The notes beneath the pieces are model-generated. The model had not been told where the DNA came from and ran no database searches. It saw only the letters and a list, made by a program, of their open reading frames with translations. Of a DNA stretch of 48,113 nt, positions 22,819 through 32,433 are shown one piece after another (the first letter of the stretch is position 1; each line of letters opens with the position of its first letter). Origin of the DNA: Bacillota bacterium (GTDB lineage Bacteria; Bacillota; Clostridia; Lachnospirales; CAG-274); NCBI GenBank assembly GCA_017483905.1, contig JAFUUG010000301.1, forward strand, positions 1 to 48,113, in the 5' to 3' direction. The position numbers and the translations under genes are program-made.

Positions 22819-23043
22819 ATGAAAGAGATAAAGATAGATACGGATTTTGTCAAATTACAGCAGATCCTTAAGATCGCAGGTGTCGTCGGACAAGGCAGCG
22901 ATGCAAAGTGGCTTATAAAAGACGGAAATGTCAGAGTAAATGGCAAAGTATGCACCGAAAGAGGAAAAAAGATAAAAAATGATGATGTCATTGAGATAGA
23001 TGATAAAAAATTTATATGTAAAGCTCAAAGTATAGGTGTTTAA
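22819..23043 (+). CDS. yaaA: S4-domain RNA-binding protein YaaA (RlbA-like)
   Basis: 74 residues, essentially one S4 RNA-binding fold: DFVKLQQILKIAGVVGQGSDAKWLIKDGNVRVNG with the typical V-R-V-N-G turn and the closing GDVIEI-like strand (here DDVIEIDD). The ribosome binding site is GAAAGG before ATG 22819. The stop codon abuts the recF start, so the two are translationally coupled. The dnaN-yaaA-recF order is standard in Firmicutes; the protein has been linked to ribosome assembly. Confidence 0.93.
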   Translation: MKEIKIDTDFVKLQQILKIAGVVGQGSDAKWLIKDGNVRVNGKVCTERGKKIKNDDVIEIDDKKFICKAQSIGV

Positions 23044-24129
23044 ATGTATATCGAGAATATTTCTGTAAAAAATTTCAGAAATTTAGATACTATGAGTATC
23101 AAATTTAATAAAAGTGTGAATATTTTCTTTGGCAAAAATGCTCAGGGAAAAACAAATATAATAGAGGCTGTCTATATGTGCGCAACAGGAAGAAGCCATA
23201 GGACCCATTCGGATAAAGATATGATAATGTTTGGTATGGATTCGGCTATGGTACAGACTTTTATCAATAAAAACGATTATAAGGACAGAGTGAATATACA
23301 TTTAAAGAAAAATTCAAAAAAAGGTGTTGCGGTAAACAGTCTGCCGATAAAAAGTCTGAGCGAATTATTCGGAGTGTTGCATATTGTTATTTTTTCACCG
23401 GAGGATCTTGAACTTGTGAAAAAAGGTCCTTCGGAAAGACGGCGTTTTATTGATATGGAATTATGCCAGCTGAGTAAAATTTATTGTTATAATTTGCAGC
23501 AATACTGGAAAATACTTAAACAAAGGAATAATTTACTGAAACAGGTACAAAAAAACAATTCGCTTAAAGATACGATATTTGTATGGGATAATCAGCTTGT
23601 GGACTTTGGCAGAAAACTGATAAAAGAAAGAGAAAAATTTACGGTAAGGATAGACGAACTTACAAAAAATATACATTTAAAACTTACCGGAAATGCGGAA
23701 AAAATGAAGATCGAATATAAACCCAGTGTTTCTGCCGATGAATTTGAGGAAAAACTGAATAAAAATATTGACAGGGATATTTATTTCGGTTCGACTTCTT
23801 ACGGTCCGCATAAAGACGATCTTGCTTTTTTTATTAATGATACAAATGTACGGGAATTCGGTTCGCAGGGGCAGCAGAGATGTACAGCCGTTTCATTGAA
23901 ACTTGCGGAAATAAAGCTGATAGAAGAAGAAAAAGGCTCCGAACCTGTTTTGCTGCTTGATGATGTTTTTTCGGAGCTTGATAAAAACAGGCAGAAATAT
24001 CTGATAGAATGTATAAGTGATATACAGACTATAATTACTTGTACGGGAATAGAGGATAGTCTGAAAGAACTTTCGCAAAAAGCTGCGATATATAAAGTCG
24101 AAAATGGAAAAGTTTATCCGAATTTATAA
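23044..24129 (+). CDS. recF: Recombination and gap-repair ATPase RecF
   Basis: 361 residues, an SMC-like ATPase that helps load RecA at single-strand gaps. N-terminal ENISVKNFRNLD, Walker A GKNAQGKTN (30-38), ABC-type signature region FGSQGQQRCTAVSLKLAEI, Walker B PVLLLDDVFSELD. It directly follows yaaA with no spacing. In many Firmicutes remB and gyrB come next; here 285 non-coding bases with DnaA boxes and a solute-binding lipoprotein gene intervene. Confidence 0.97.
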   Translation: MYIENISVKNFRNLDTMSIKFNKSVNIFFGKNAQGKTNIIEAVYMCATGRSHRTHSDKDMIMFGMDSAMVQTFINKNDYKDRVNIHLKKNSKKGVAVNSLPIKSLSELFGVLHIVIFSPEDLELVKKGPSERRRFIDMELCQLSKIYCYNLQQYWKILKQRNNLLKQVQKNNSLKDTIFVWDNQLVDFGRKLIKEREKFTVRIDELTKNIHLKLTGNAEKMKIEYKPSVSADEFEEKLNKNIDRDIYFGSTSYGPHKDDLAFFINDTNVREFGSQGQQRCTAVSLKLAEIKLIEEEKGSEPVLLLDDVFSELDKNRQKYLIECISDIQTIITCTGIEDSLKELSQKAAIYKVENGKVYPNL

Positions 24130-24136
24130 TAATTGA

Positions 24137-24165
24137 TTGAAAAAATCAAAAAATTATGATATAAT
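24137..24165 (+). promoter_or_regulatory. Promoter-like sequence after recF
   Basis: TTGAAA (24137-24142), 17 bases, TATAAT (24160-24165), followed by ATATAGTTAG. The string TGATATAAT-ATATAGTT recurs at the next promoter (24389-24406), so the two promoters are probably duplicates flanking the DnaA-box block. Confidence 0.6.
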
Positions 24166-24198
24166 TATATAGTTAGCGTCGTTAAAAAATTTCTTAAT

Positions 24199-24312
24199 AA
24201 TTGCAGTTATCAACAGTTTTATCAACAATATGTTGATAACTCTTTATTTTTTACCTGATTTTTTCAGATGTTTTGAAGTTCATATGTACTTATAAACATT
24301 GTTTACAACTTT
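24199..24312 (+). repeat. Diverged duplicate of the pre-dnaA origin segment
   Basis: Positions 24199-24254 match 19970-20024 with a single substitution, including three exact DnaA boxes at 24207-24215, 24219-24227 and 24231-24239 (reverse) in the same spacing. Weaker similarity continues to about 24312, ending in TATAAACATTGTTTACAACT versus TATCAACAATGTTTATAACT. It lies between recF and the lipoprotein gene, 4.2 kb from the original copy and in the same orientation. Confidence 0.9.
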
Positions 24313-24367
24313 TTACATTAAAAAGTATTGTTTTCTGTAAATATCGTTTTTGTGTGTGAATAATTGT

Positions 24368-24396
24368 TTGCAAAAGTCTTGAAATTGTGATATAAT
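24368..24396 (+). promoter_or_regulatory. Promoter of the solute-binding lipoprotein gene
   Basis: TTGCAA (24368-24373), a 17-base spacer and TATAAT (24391-24396), 19 bases before the ATG. GAGGT serves as the ribosome binding site. Confidence 0.7.
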
Positions 24397-24415
24397 AATA
24401 TAGTTGAGGTAAATT

Positions 24416-25909
24416 ATGAAGAAATATTTATATATTTTTATTTCTTTGCTTTTTGTATTAACCGGGTGCAGTAAAACAGGTAGTACAAATATAATTGAAG
24501 AAACCGCAAAAAGCGAGTATAAACCCGAAAAAATAAGGATCGGATTATATGGTACTTTAACAGATGAGGACGACCTTGAAAGTATTGATAAATTAAAAGG
24601 AGAATATGAAAAGAATACAGGAATAAAAATAGAATTTCGTGATTATGGTGCTTATGGTAATTCAGATAACATTGAAATAGCTAAAGAAGAAATTTTTTCG
24701 GACAGCAAAGAGATGTGTGATGTCATAGAGTTAGATAATTATGATGATTATATAAATTATGTAAGAAACGGCTATTTGTGGGATATGAGTGATTCATGGG
24801 AAAATTCCGAATTAAAGAACAGCGGCTTGATAGAAGAAAAATATGTAGATTTTTTCAAGACAGAAAATATAGACGGAAGTGTCGGTTTGTATGGCTTTCC
24901 AAGACAAAAGGGTAGCGGTTATGTTACATACATAAGAAAAGATTGGCTTGATACATTAGGAATATCCGAGCCTGAGACTTATGATGAATTTATAGATATG
25001 TTAAGACGATTTAAAGGCGGGGAATATACCGATAAAAACGGAAAAGTCATTAATTATGATGGTATAGTATCTTATGATGAATATAAAGATTTAGTTGATG
25101 TATATCCATTTGTAATTTCTGATGGATGTCTGTATTATAATCGTATATCTATATTTTTGTATGATATGGATATAGATTTTAGAAAAGGACCAAATAAAAA
25201 TCAGATGAGAATAATAATTGAAAGAATCAAATCTGCTTATAATGAAGGTCTTGTGAAATTATATGGAAGTACAAGTCAATGCCGAGAGTTATTTTTTGAG
25301 GCTTGTGCAGTCGGATGTTTTAATTATATTGCAGGAGAATGGAATAAAATAATTAATGATAATTTGAAAGAAAAAAATGAAAAATACAGTGCAGTAGCAA
25401 TTGCTCCAATCGAAAATGGCAAATATTTCAGATATGAGCCATATTGTTTGGTTATAAATGATAAGTGCGGCTCTGAGGAACACAAAAAAGCTGTTTTTGA
25501 AAACTTTATATCGTATATCCATGACGGAGGAAAGGGTGAACTTCTCTTTACAAGAGGTGTAGAGGGGTACCACTGGGAAGAAAAAGACGGTATAAGGAAA
25601 ATGATACACCCGCTGTCTTATAATGAGGAAAGGATACTTGAAAAAATATATTTAAGTCCTTATTATTCAATATCTAAAAATTACAGAGAATATGAAAATT
25701 TTGAGAAAGATAGTCGAATCGAAAGTTCTCTTGATATTCTTGAAAAGAATCAGAGTAATAATTTTTTGGCATTTAATGCTTATAATTATTGTATTCCCGT
25801 TGAATTTACACAAGCGATAGAAGGAAAATTGACTATAGATGAAGCACTTGATAAATATTACGGAAATGAAGAAAAATTAGGATTAAATGAAATAGGTAAA
25901 ATGAAATAA
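24416..25909 (+). CDS. Orphan extracellular solute-binding lipoprotein
   Basis: 497 residues. Lipoprotein signal with lipobox LTGC (Cys18). The mature part has the type 1 periplasmic-binding layout of ABC sugar/peptide-sugar receptors: an early DKLKGEYEKNTGIKIEF strand-helix pair, LWDMSDSWE, YGFPRQKGSGYVTYIRKDWLDTLG hinge region and PETYDEFIDMLRRFKGG. This resembles the LplA-like family. No permease or ATPase gene is nearby, so it is an orphan receptor or a sensor partner. Its codon use looks more AT-rich than gyrB's. It interrupts the usual recF-gyrB neighbourhood and has its own promoter. Confidence 0.87.
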   Translation: MKKYLYIFISLLFVLTGCSKTGSTNIIEETAKSEYKPEKIRIGLYGTLTDEDDLESIDKLKGEYEKNTGIKIEFRDYGAYGNSDNIEIAKEEIFSDSKEMCDVIELDNYDDYINYVRNGYLWDMSDSWENSELKNSGLIEEKYVDFFKTENIDGSVGLYGFPRQKGSGYVTYIRKDWLDTLGISEPETYDEFIDMLRRFKGGEYTDKNGKVINYDGIVSYDEYKDLVDVYPFVISDGCLYYNRISIFLYDMDIDFRKGPNKNQMRIIIERIKSAYNEGLVKLYGSTSQCRELFFEACAVGCFNYIAGEWNKIINDNLKEKNEKYSAVAIAPIENGKYFRYEPYCLVINDKCGSEEHKKAVFENFISYIHDGGKGELLFTRGVEGYHWEEKDGIRKMIHPLSYNEERILEKIYLSPYYSISKNYREYENFEKDSRIESSLDILEKNQSNNFLAFNAYNYCIPVEFTQAIEGKLTIDEALDKYYGNEEKLGLNEIGKMK

Positions 25910-25939
25910 GTGAACAAAGAAGTTCAAAGGAGAATCTAA

Positions 25940-27853
25940 ATGGCACCTGAATATGAAGCTAATGAAATTCAAATACTTGAGGGACTTGAAGCTGTAAGAA
26001 AGCGTCCCGGAATGTATATAGGAACGACAAGCAGCAGGGGACTGCATCACCTTGTATATGAGATAGTGGATAATTCCGTTGATGAGGCATTGGCGGGATT
26101 TTGCAGCGAAATAGAGGTAACAGTCGAAAAAGGCGATATTATATCAGTTAAAGATAACGGAAGAGGTATACCTACGGGAATACACCCTCAGAAAGGTATA
26201 CCTGCCGTTGAGGTCGTATTTACTCTTTTGCACGCAGGAGGTAAATTCGGCGGCGGAGGATATAAAGTATCGGGCGGTCTGCACGGTGTAGGTGCATCGG
26301 TCGTAAATGCGCTCAGTGAATGGCTTACTGTAAGGATATACAGAGAGGGCAAAATCTATGAGCAGAAATATTCAAGGGGCGATGTCGTTATGCCGCTTAC
26401 TGTAGTAGGTGAATGTGACGAGGCGCAGACGGGTACTTTTGTGGAATTCAAGCCCGATAATGAAATATTTGAAGAAACTGTATTTGATTTTGAAATATTA
26501 AAGCAGCATTTACAGGAAACGGCTTTCCTTACAAAAGGATTGAAGATAATCTTAAAAGATGAAAGAAACAGTGATGATATCAAGCAGCAAGTTTATCACT
26601 ATGAGGGCGGGATAAAAGAATTTGTTCAGTATATAAACGACAGTAAAACGCCTATATATGAGGATATATTTTATTGTGAGGGAAGTAAGGATAATGTTTA
26701 TGTTGAAGTTGCTTTTCAGCATAATGACAGCTATATAGAAAGTAATTATTCTTATGCAAATAATATAAATACTACAGACGGCGGAACTCATATAGTGGGA
26801 TTTCGTTCTGCACTTACAAAGACTATAAATGATTATGCCAAGAGATTTGGTCTTATAAAGGAAAACGAAAAGAATTTATCCGGTGATGATGTAAGAGAAG
26901 GTCTTACGTCGGTAGTCAGTATAAAGATAGAAAATCCGCAGTTTGAATCACAGACAAAGACAAAACTTAACAACAGTGAGGCTAAAGGTGCAGTAGAATC
27001 TGTTTTATCGGAAAAATTCGGTTATTATCTTGAAGAGAATCCGAATATTGCAAAGCAGATAGTAGAAAAAGCTCTTACGGCAGCAAGAGCAAGAGATGCT
27101 GCAAAAAAAGCAAGAGAACTCGTTACGAGAAAATCTGTTCTTGAAACAAGCAGACTTCCGGGAAAACTTACAGACTGTACGGAAAAAGATCCGGAAAAAT
27201 GCGAGATATATATAGTTGAGGGTAATTCCGCAGGCGGTTCGGCCTGTAATGCAAGAACTCCCGCAACACAGGCTGTTCTTCCTCTCAGAGGTAAGATACT
27301 CAATGTAGAAAAAGCGAGAGATGACAGAATATTCGGAAATGAAGAGATAAGGTCGATGATAACGGCTTTCGGTACGGGTATACACAATGATTTCGATATA
27401 ACGAAATTAAGATACCATAAGATAATACTTATGACCGATGCCGATGTTGAAGGTGCGCATATCACTACATTGCTTCTGACGTTTATTTTCAGATTCATGC
27501 CGAAACTTATTGACGAGGGTTATGTATATCTTGCACAGCCGCCGTTATACAAGCTTGAAAAGGGCAAAGTCATCAATTATGCCTACAGCGATGAAGAAAG
27601 AGATATGTATATAAAAGAGATGGGTGCAGAGGGAATGAAGCCGATACAGAGATACAAAGGTCTTGGTGAAATGGATGCAGACCAGCTCTGGGAAACGACT
27701 ATGGATCCCGAAAGAAGAATACTTGTAAAGGTAAATATTGAAGATGCAAGAATAGCCGATCAGATATTTGATATGCTTATGGGGGATAAGGTTGAACCGA
27801 GAAGAGAATTTATACAGCAAAATGCAAAATACGTTCAGAACCTTGATATATAA
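25940..27853 (+). CDS. gyrB: DNA gyrase subunit B
   Basis: 637 residues, normal length for the ATPase subunit of the negative-supercoiling topoisomerase. GHKL ATPase: [13 protein letters not shown] with the ATP/Mg-binding Asn, DNGRGIP, and [19 protein letters not shown] lid. [18 protein letters not shown] (catalytic Glu) and [11 protein letters not shown] (metal-binding Asp pair), then the C-terminal [20 protein letters not shown]. Ribosome binding site AAAGGAG before ATG 25940. It lies 23 bases upstream of gyrA, forming one transcription unit. Confidence 0.98.
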   Translation: MAPEYEANEIQILEGLEAVRKRPGMYIGTTSSRGLHHLVYEIVDNSVDEALAGFCSEIEVTVEKGDIISVKDNGRGIPTGIHPQKGIPAVEVVFTLLHAGGKFGGGGYKVSGGLHGVGASVVNALSEWLTVRIYREGKIYEQKYSRGDVVMPLTVVGECDEAQTGTFVEFKPDNEIFEETVFDFEILKQHLQETAFLTKGLKIILKDERNSDDIKQQVYHYEGGIKEFVQYINDSKTPIYEDIFYCEGSKDNVYVEVAFQHNDSYIESNYSYANNINTTDGGTHIVGFRSALTKTINDYAKRFGLIKENEKNLSGDDVREGLTSVVSIKIENPQFESQTKTKLNNSEAKGAVESVLSEKFGYYLEENPNIAKQIVEKALTAARARDAAKKARELVTRKSVLETSRLPGKLTDCTEKDPEKCEIYIVEGNSAGGSACNARTPATQAVLPLRGKILNVEKARDDRIFGNEEIRSMITAFGTGIHNDFDITKLRYHKIILMTDADVEGAHITTLLLTFIFRFMPKLIDEGYVYLAQPPLYKLEKGKVINYAYSDEERDMYIKEMGAEGMKPIQRYKGLGEMDADQLWETTMDPERRILVKVNIEDARIADQIFDMLMGDKVEPRREFIQQNAKYVQNLDI

Positions 27854-27876
27854 TTCTCTGAGAAAGGAACAAAAAA

Positions 27877-30369
27877 ATGCAGGATAATCAATTTGATAAG
27901 ATAATAGATGTTGAAATTTCCGATGAAATGAAAAAATCTTATATAGACTATGCCATGAGCGTTATAGTCGCAAGAGCATTGCCTGATGTAAGAGATGGAT
28001 TGAAGCCTGTTCACAGAAGGATCTTATATGCAATGAATGAACTTAATTTAGGTCCTACAAGTGCATATAAGAAAAGTGCTAAGGTCGTCGGTGATACGAT
28101 GGGTAAATATCACCCTCACGGTGATGCTTCTATCTACGATGCTCTTGTAAGGCTTGCGCAGGATTTCTCTATGAGATATCCTCTTGTTGACGGTCACGGA
28201 AATTTCGGTTCGATAGACGGTCATCAGGCTGCGGCACAGAGATATACAGAAGCAAGACTTAGTCGTATGGCTATGGATATGCTTGTGGATATAGAAAAAG
28301 AAACGGTAGATTTTATGGATACCTACGACAGCGAGGGAAAAGAACCTACCGTACTTCCGTCAAGATTTCCGAATCTGCTTGTAAACGGCGCATCGGGTAT
28401 TGCTGTAGGTATGGCAACGAATATTCCGCCGCATAACTTAGGTGAGGTCATAGACGGAATAAATCTTGTGATAGATAACAGGATAAATGAAAAGAGAGAT
28501 ACACAAGTAGAAGAATTACTGCCGATAATAAAAGGTCCTGATTTTCCAACGGGTGCAAATATCCTCGGAAAACATGGAATAATAAGTGCCTATAAAACAG
28601 GCAGGGGAAAAATAACTGTTCGCTCGACTGCTGAAATAGAAACGGCAAAAAGCGGTAAGGAAACTATTGTAGTTACCGAGATACCGTTTCAGGTGAATAA
28701 GGCTCGAATGATAGAGAGGATAGCCGATCTTGTAAGAGATAAAAAGATAGAGGGAATATCCGATCTTCATGATGCTTCCGACAGAAACGGAATAAGAATA
28801 ATAATAGAGTGTAAGAAAGATGCTTCGGCTGAAATAGTATTGAATCAGCTTTATAATTATTCACAGCTTCAGGAAACATACAGTATAAATTTTCTTGCGA
28901 TAGTTGACGGAGAGCCTAAAACACTTAATTTAAAACAAATACTTGAATGTTATTTAAAGCATCAGGAAGATGTAATAACAAGAAGAACAAAATTCGATCT
29001 TGATAAAGCAAGCCGCAGGGCACATATAATAGAGGGTCTTTTAAAGGCACTTGATTTCATAGACGAAGTAATAAATATAATCAGATCATCAAAGACGACT
29101 AATGAGGCTAAGGAAAGACTGACGGAAAGATTTGATTTCAGTGAAGCGCAGGTTACGGCTATTGTTGAGATGAGATTAAGAAGTCTGACAGGTCTTGAAA
29201 GAGAAAAACTCGAAGATGAACAGAATAAACTTACAGAGCTTATAAAAGAACTTGAATCCATACTTGCAAGCGAGGACAAACTTCTTACGGTAATAAAAAC
29301 AGAGCTTCTTGCAATAAAGAATAAATGTGCCGATGAAAGAAGAACCAAACTTCTGCCATATCAGGGCGATATAGATATAGAAGATATGATCGAAGATGAA
29401 ATGAGCGTTATAACCATGACGCAGTTCGACTATATCAAGAGATTGCCTCTTGATACTTATAAGAGCCAGAACAGAGGCGGAAAAGGTATAATAGGTATGC
29501 AGACGAGGGAAGAAGATTATGTAAAAGATCTCTTCCTTGCAAGCAATCATGATTATATCCTCTTCTTTACAAATAAGGGTAAAGTATACAGAATAAAGGC
29601 TTATCAGATACCTGAAGCCGGAAGAACTGCAAAGGGTACTCCGATAATAAATATGCTTCAGATAGACAGCGGTGAAAAAATATCGGCGGCTGTTCCGGTA
29701 AGAGAAGAATACGAAAATCACTCTCTTACGATGATAACGAAAAACGGTATAATAAAGAGGACAGATGCCGAACAGTTCAGAAATATAAGAAGAATGGGAT
29801 TAAAAGCAGTCAATTTCAGGGAAGATGATGATGAGCTTATATCTGTACTTAAGACAGACGGTACAAAAGAGATATTTGTTGCTACAAAACTCGGTATGGC
29901 TATAAGATTTGACGAGCAGGATCTCAGAAATATGGGAAGAACTGCCGCAGGTGTCAAGAGTATAACTCTTTCGGAGGGCGATGAGGTAATAGGTGCCGAA
30001 ACGGTTGATGAAGGATCGAAGGTACTTATGGTAAGCGAAAACGGTTACGGAAAATGTACTCCTGTGAAAGAATATACAAAACAGAACAGAGGCGGTAAGG
30101 GTAAGAAAACATACAGAATAACCGAAAAATCGGGAAATCTGACAGCCATAAAAGAGGTAAATGAAAATGAAGAGCTTATGCTTGCCACAAGTGAGGGTGT
30201 AGTAATAAGAATAAGAATAAAAGATATTTCAACAATGGGAAGAATAACGCAAGGTGTCAAGCTTATAAATCTCAGTAATGAAGTAAAGGTAGTAGGTGTT
30301 GCAAAAATAGCCGAAGAATATGTCGAAGAAGATGAAACGGCAGAAGTTAATGATGAAAATAAGGAATAA
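27877..30369 (+). CDS. gyrA: DNA gyrase subunit A
   Basis: 830 residues. Winged-helix and tower region with the catalytic Tyr in [11 protein letters not shown]. The quinolone-determining region reads HGDASIYD, so Ala rather than Ser sits at the position equivalent to E. coli Ser83, as is natural in some other genera. The C-terminal beta-pinwheel contains two GyrA-box-like motifs, both QNRGGKG (about residues 530 and 735), which favours gyrase over topoisomerase IV. A short acidic tail ([14 protein letters not shown]) follows. AGAAAGGA precedes the ATG. Confidence 0.97.
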   Translation: MQDNQFDKIIDVEISDEMKKSYIDYAMSVIVARALPDVRDGLKPVHRRILYAMNELNLGPTSAYKKSAKVVGDTMGKYHPHGDASIYDALVRLAQDFSMRYPLVDGHGNFGSIDGHQAAAQRYTEARLSRMAMDMLVDIEKETVDFMDTYDSEGKEPTVLPSRFPNLLVNGASGIAVGMATNIPPHNLGEVIDGINLVIDNRINEKRDTQVEELLPIIKGPDFPTGANILGKHGIISAYKTGRGKITVRSTAEIETAKSGKETIVVTEIPFQVNKARMIERIADLVRDKKIEGISDLHDASDRNGIRIIIECKKDASAEIVLNQLYNYSQLQETYSINFLAIVDGEPKTLNLKQILECYLKHQEDVITRRTKFDLDKASRRAHIIEGLLKALDFIDEVINIIRSSKTTNEAKERLTERFDFSEAQVTAIVEMRLRSLTGLEREKLEDEQNKLTELIKELESILASEDKLLTVIKTELLAIKNKCADERRTKLLPYQGDIDIEDMIEDEMSVITMTQFDYIKRLPLDTYKSQNRGGKGIIGMQTREEDYVKDLFLASNHDYILFFTNKGKVYRIKAYQIPEAGRTAKGTPIINMLQIDSGEKISAAVPVREEYENHSLTMITKNGIIKRTDAEQFRNIRRMGLKAVNFREDDDELISVLKTDGTKEIFVATKLGMAIRFDEQDLRNMGRTAAGVKSITLSEGDEVIGAETVDEGSKVLMVSENGYGKCTPVKEYTKQNRGGKGKKTYRITEKSGNLTAIKEVNENEELMLATSEGVVIRIRIKDISTMGRITQGVKLINLSNEVKVVGVAKIAEEYVEEDETAEVNDENKE

Positions 30370-30423
30370 TGTTACACCAATATTACAATTTATTAAAAAA
30401 AGCAAAAAGTCGGAAATATTTTC

Positions 30424-30452
30424 TTGACTAAAAAATTATTATCTAATATAAT
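30424..30452 (+). promoter_or_regulatory. Promoter of the rpmH operon
   Basis: TTGACT (30424-30429), 17 bases, perfect TATAAT (30447-30452). It lies 71 bases before the rpmH ATG, in the gap after gyrA, and restarts transcription for the ribosome/RNase P/insertase block. Confidence 0.8.
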
Positions 30453-30522
30453 AGTAATAGTGCTTGGGCATAGAATACTATAGTTAAATTATTTGAGCAT
30501 AAATAAGGGAGGTGCTTTTGAA

Positions 30523-30657
30523 ATGAAAATGACATTCCAGCCAAAGAAAAGACAGAGAAGCAAGGTTCATGGCTTCAGAAAAAGAATGAGTACATCTAAC
30601 GGCAGAAAAGTTATACTCAGCAGACGCAGAAAAGGCAGAAAGGCTTTATCTGCTTGA
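30523..30657 (+). CDS. rpmH: 50S ribosomal protein L34
   Basis: 44 residues, very basic, starting [20 protein letters not shown] and containing [20 protein letters not shown], the family signature over its whole length. GGGAGGTG lies 8 bases before the ATG. It heads rpmH-rnpA-yidD-yidC-jag in the usual order. It is co-oriented with dnaA, whereas in most Firmicutes it is transcribed away from dnaA across the origin. Confidence 0.98.
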   Translation: MKMTFQPKKRQRSKVHGFRKRMSTSNGRKVILSRRRKGRKALSA

Positions 30658-30672
30658 TTTAAGGTAAATCAG

Positions 30673-30756
30673 GGAACAGCCGAGGATTTCCTTGAAAATA
30701 TCAAGCAAAAGATCGGCAGTTCCTTAAAAGCCCGCTTTTATGGCAAGTGGGCTTTT
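30673..30756 (+). terminator. Structured rpmH-rnpA spacer with a terminator-like hairpin
   Basis: A 51-base stem-loop (GGAAC...GTTCC and GCCGA...TCGGC arms at 30673-30683/30713-30723, inner CTTG/CAAG) is followed by a second hairpin AAAAGCCCGCTT (30726-30737)/AAGTGGGCTTTT (30745-30756). The second resembles a weak terminator ending in TTTTATGTT. It could lower rnpA expression relative to rpmH. It matches no RNA family that I can name. Confidence 0.6.
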
Positions 30757-30814
30757 ATGTTATGAAAATGATGAATGAAAGCAGTTCATTATTTTATTGC
30801 AGAGGTTGAAAATC

Positions 30815-31165
30815 GTGATATTTACTGAATCTTTAAAGAAAAACTATCAGTTCAGATTTGTTTATAATAAGGGAAGATCTATCGCCAATAAGCACTTGGT
30901 AATGTATGTTCTGAAAAATAATTTCGAAAAAAACAGAATAGGTATATCTGTAAGCAAAAAAGTCGGAAACAGCGTAGTGAGAAGCCGTGTAACAAGACTG
31001 ATAAGAGAAAGCTACAGACTGACAGAAGAAAAACTGAAAAACGGATTTGATATAATTGTGATAGCGAGGACTTCTGCTAAAGGTATGCCTTATGATGATA
31101 TATGTGCATCACTTAAACATTTATTGAAAAAACATGATCTGTTCAGGGAGAAAATCAGGCAATGA
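30815..31165 (+). CDS. rnpA: Ribonuclease P protein component
   Basis: 116 residues from GTG 30815; the frame opens at a TTG at 30797, but AGAGGTTGA sits between them and places the start at GTG, giving [20 protein letters not shown]. The RNase P signature is clear: [28 protein letters not shown]. It is the protein cofactor of the tRNA 5'-maturation ribozyme. Its end overlaps yidD by 4 bases (ATGA), indicating translational coupling. Confidence 0.96.
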   Translation: MIFTESLKKNYQFRFVYNKGRSIANKHLVMYVLKNNFEKNRIGISVSKKVGNSVVRSRVTRLIRESYRLTEEKLKNGFDIIVIARTSAKGMPYDDICASLKHLLKKHDLFREKIRQ

Positions 31166-31371
31166 AATATGTTTGTATGATGATAATTAAATTTTACAGG
31201 AATTTTTTATCTCCGCTCAAACCGCCTTGCTGCAGATTTTATCCGACTTGTTCACAGTATGCCTTTGAGGCTTATCAAAAGTATGGTTTTTTTAAAGGAA
31301 CTTATCTTACTGTATGGAGAATTCTGAGATGCAATCCGTTTTGTAAAGGCGGATATGACCCTGTACCTTGA
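31162..31371 (+). CDS. yidD: Membrane protein insertion efficiency factor YidD
   Basis: 69 residues with the invariant [21 protein letters not shown] segment split over positions 17-37, RNFLSP before it and [13 protein letters not shown] at the end. An amphipathic N-terminal helix associates with the membrane. It overlaps rnpA by 4 bases and precedes yidC by 30, the standard arrangement. It is thought to assist YidC-dependent insertion. Confidence 0.96.
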   Translation: MKYVCMMIIKFYRNFLSPLKPPCCRFYPTCSQYAFEAYQKYGFFKGTYLTVWRILRCNPFCKGGYDPVP

Positions 31372-31401
31372 TAATTTTGTATTAATTTGGAGGATATTTC
31401 A

Positions 31402-32433
31402 TTGAACCAGTTATTTTTACTTGCAAATACGATAGAGAGCGAGCCGGGGATAATTGTTGGTCCGATAAGCTGGCTGCTTGGTCAGGTAATTAATTTCTTT
31501 TTTAATTTTGTTTATTCTTTTACGGAAAGCAATTCTTTGGGTATAGCTATTATACTTATGACGATATTTACAAGAGTATGTATGCTTCCTCTTGTTATAA
31601 AGCAGCAAAAGTCTATGATGGCTATGCAGCTTATACAGCCTGAAATGAAAAAAATTCAGGAAAAATATCAGAATGCTATGGGAGATCCCGAATTACAGAA
31701 AAAAATGAATGCGGAAATATCAAAACTTTATTCAAAGCATAAGGTAAATCCGTTAAGTGGCTGTCTTCCTTTATTTATTCAGATGCCTATATTTATTGCT
31801 TTATATTATGTAATGAAAAATCCGTATCAATTTGTTGATACTATAAATAGTGTATATGCCGATTTATCTAACCTTGTGATCTCGGCTCAGACATCAGATT
31901 TTCTTGATACATTTATAAACGGAGTTGTACTTAGATTTGTTGAGATACCAAAGGGTATGGAACTTGATATGGCGGTAGTTGCCGATCTCTCAAAGGTACT
32001 GAGCAGATTTGACCCATCTGCATGGCAGGCACTCAGGGATATTATGCCTACAGATAAATTAAGTGCTCTTGACTCATTATTGGCAACTAAAAATCAAATA
32101 GAATATTTCCTCGGAATAAATCTTACGGAAACTGTGGGATTTGATTATGATACTGCTACAAGCGGTAAAATATTGATACCGATATTATCGGGTCTTACAA
32201 CGTTCTTATCAAGCTGGCTCATGACGAGAAGAACGAAAGTGACCGACCCTAATATGAAAACACAGCAGAGAGTTATGAATGTAGTTATGCCGCTTGTGAT
32301 GGCATATATTACGACAAGTCTTCCTTGCGGTGTAGGTCTGTACTGGATAACATCAAATATTTTTCAGATGATCCAACAGATAATTATGAATAAGAAGTAT
32401 TATAGTGCCAAGAAAGAAGGGGAAGAAAAATGA
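31402..32433 (+). CDS. yidC: Membrane protein insertase YidC (Oxa1 family)
   Basis: 343 residues with five likely membrane helices. Signatures: SLGIAIILMTIFTRVCMLPL, the helical hairpin MQLIQPEMKKIQEKYQ, NPLSGCLPLFIQMPIFIALY, and the C-terminal VVMPLVMAYITTSLPCGVGLYWITSN. There is no large periplasmic domain, as expected in Gram-positives, and no lipobox at the N-terminus. The start is TTG at 31402: GGAGGA at 31389-31394 is itself within the longer open frame. It overlaps jag by 4 bases. Confidence 0.95.
   Translation: MNQLFLLANTIESEPGIIVGPISWLLGQVINFFFNFVYSFTESNSLGIAIILMTIFTRVCMLPLVIKQQKSMMAMQLIQPEMKKIQEKYQNAMGDPELQKKMNAEISKLYSKHKVNPLSGCLPLFIQMPIFIALYYVMKNPYQFVDTINSVYADLSNLVISAQTSDFLDTFINGVVLRFVEIPKGMELDMAVVADLSKVLSRFDPSAWQALRDIMPTDKLSALDSLLATKNQIEYFLGINLTETVGFDYDTATSGKILIPILSGLTTFLSSWLMTRRTKVTDPNMKTQQRVMNVVMPLVMAYITTSLPCGVGLYWITSNIFQMIQQIIMNKKYYSAKKEGEEK

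Noticed and set aside
30797-30814. TTG start giving a longer RnpA
   Set aside because: The AGAGGTTGA ribosome binding site lies inside this extension and points to GTG 30815, which also fits the family's N-terminus.
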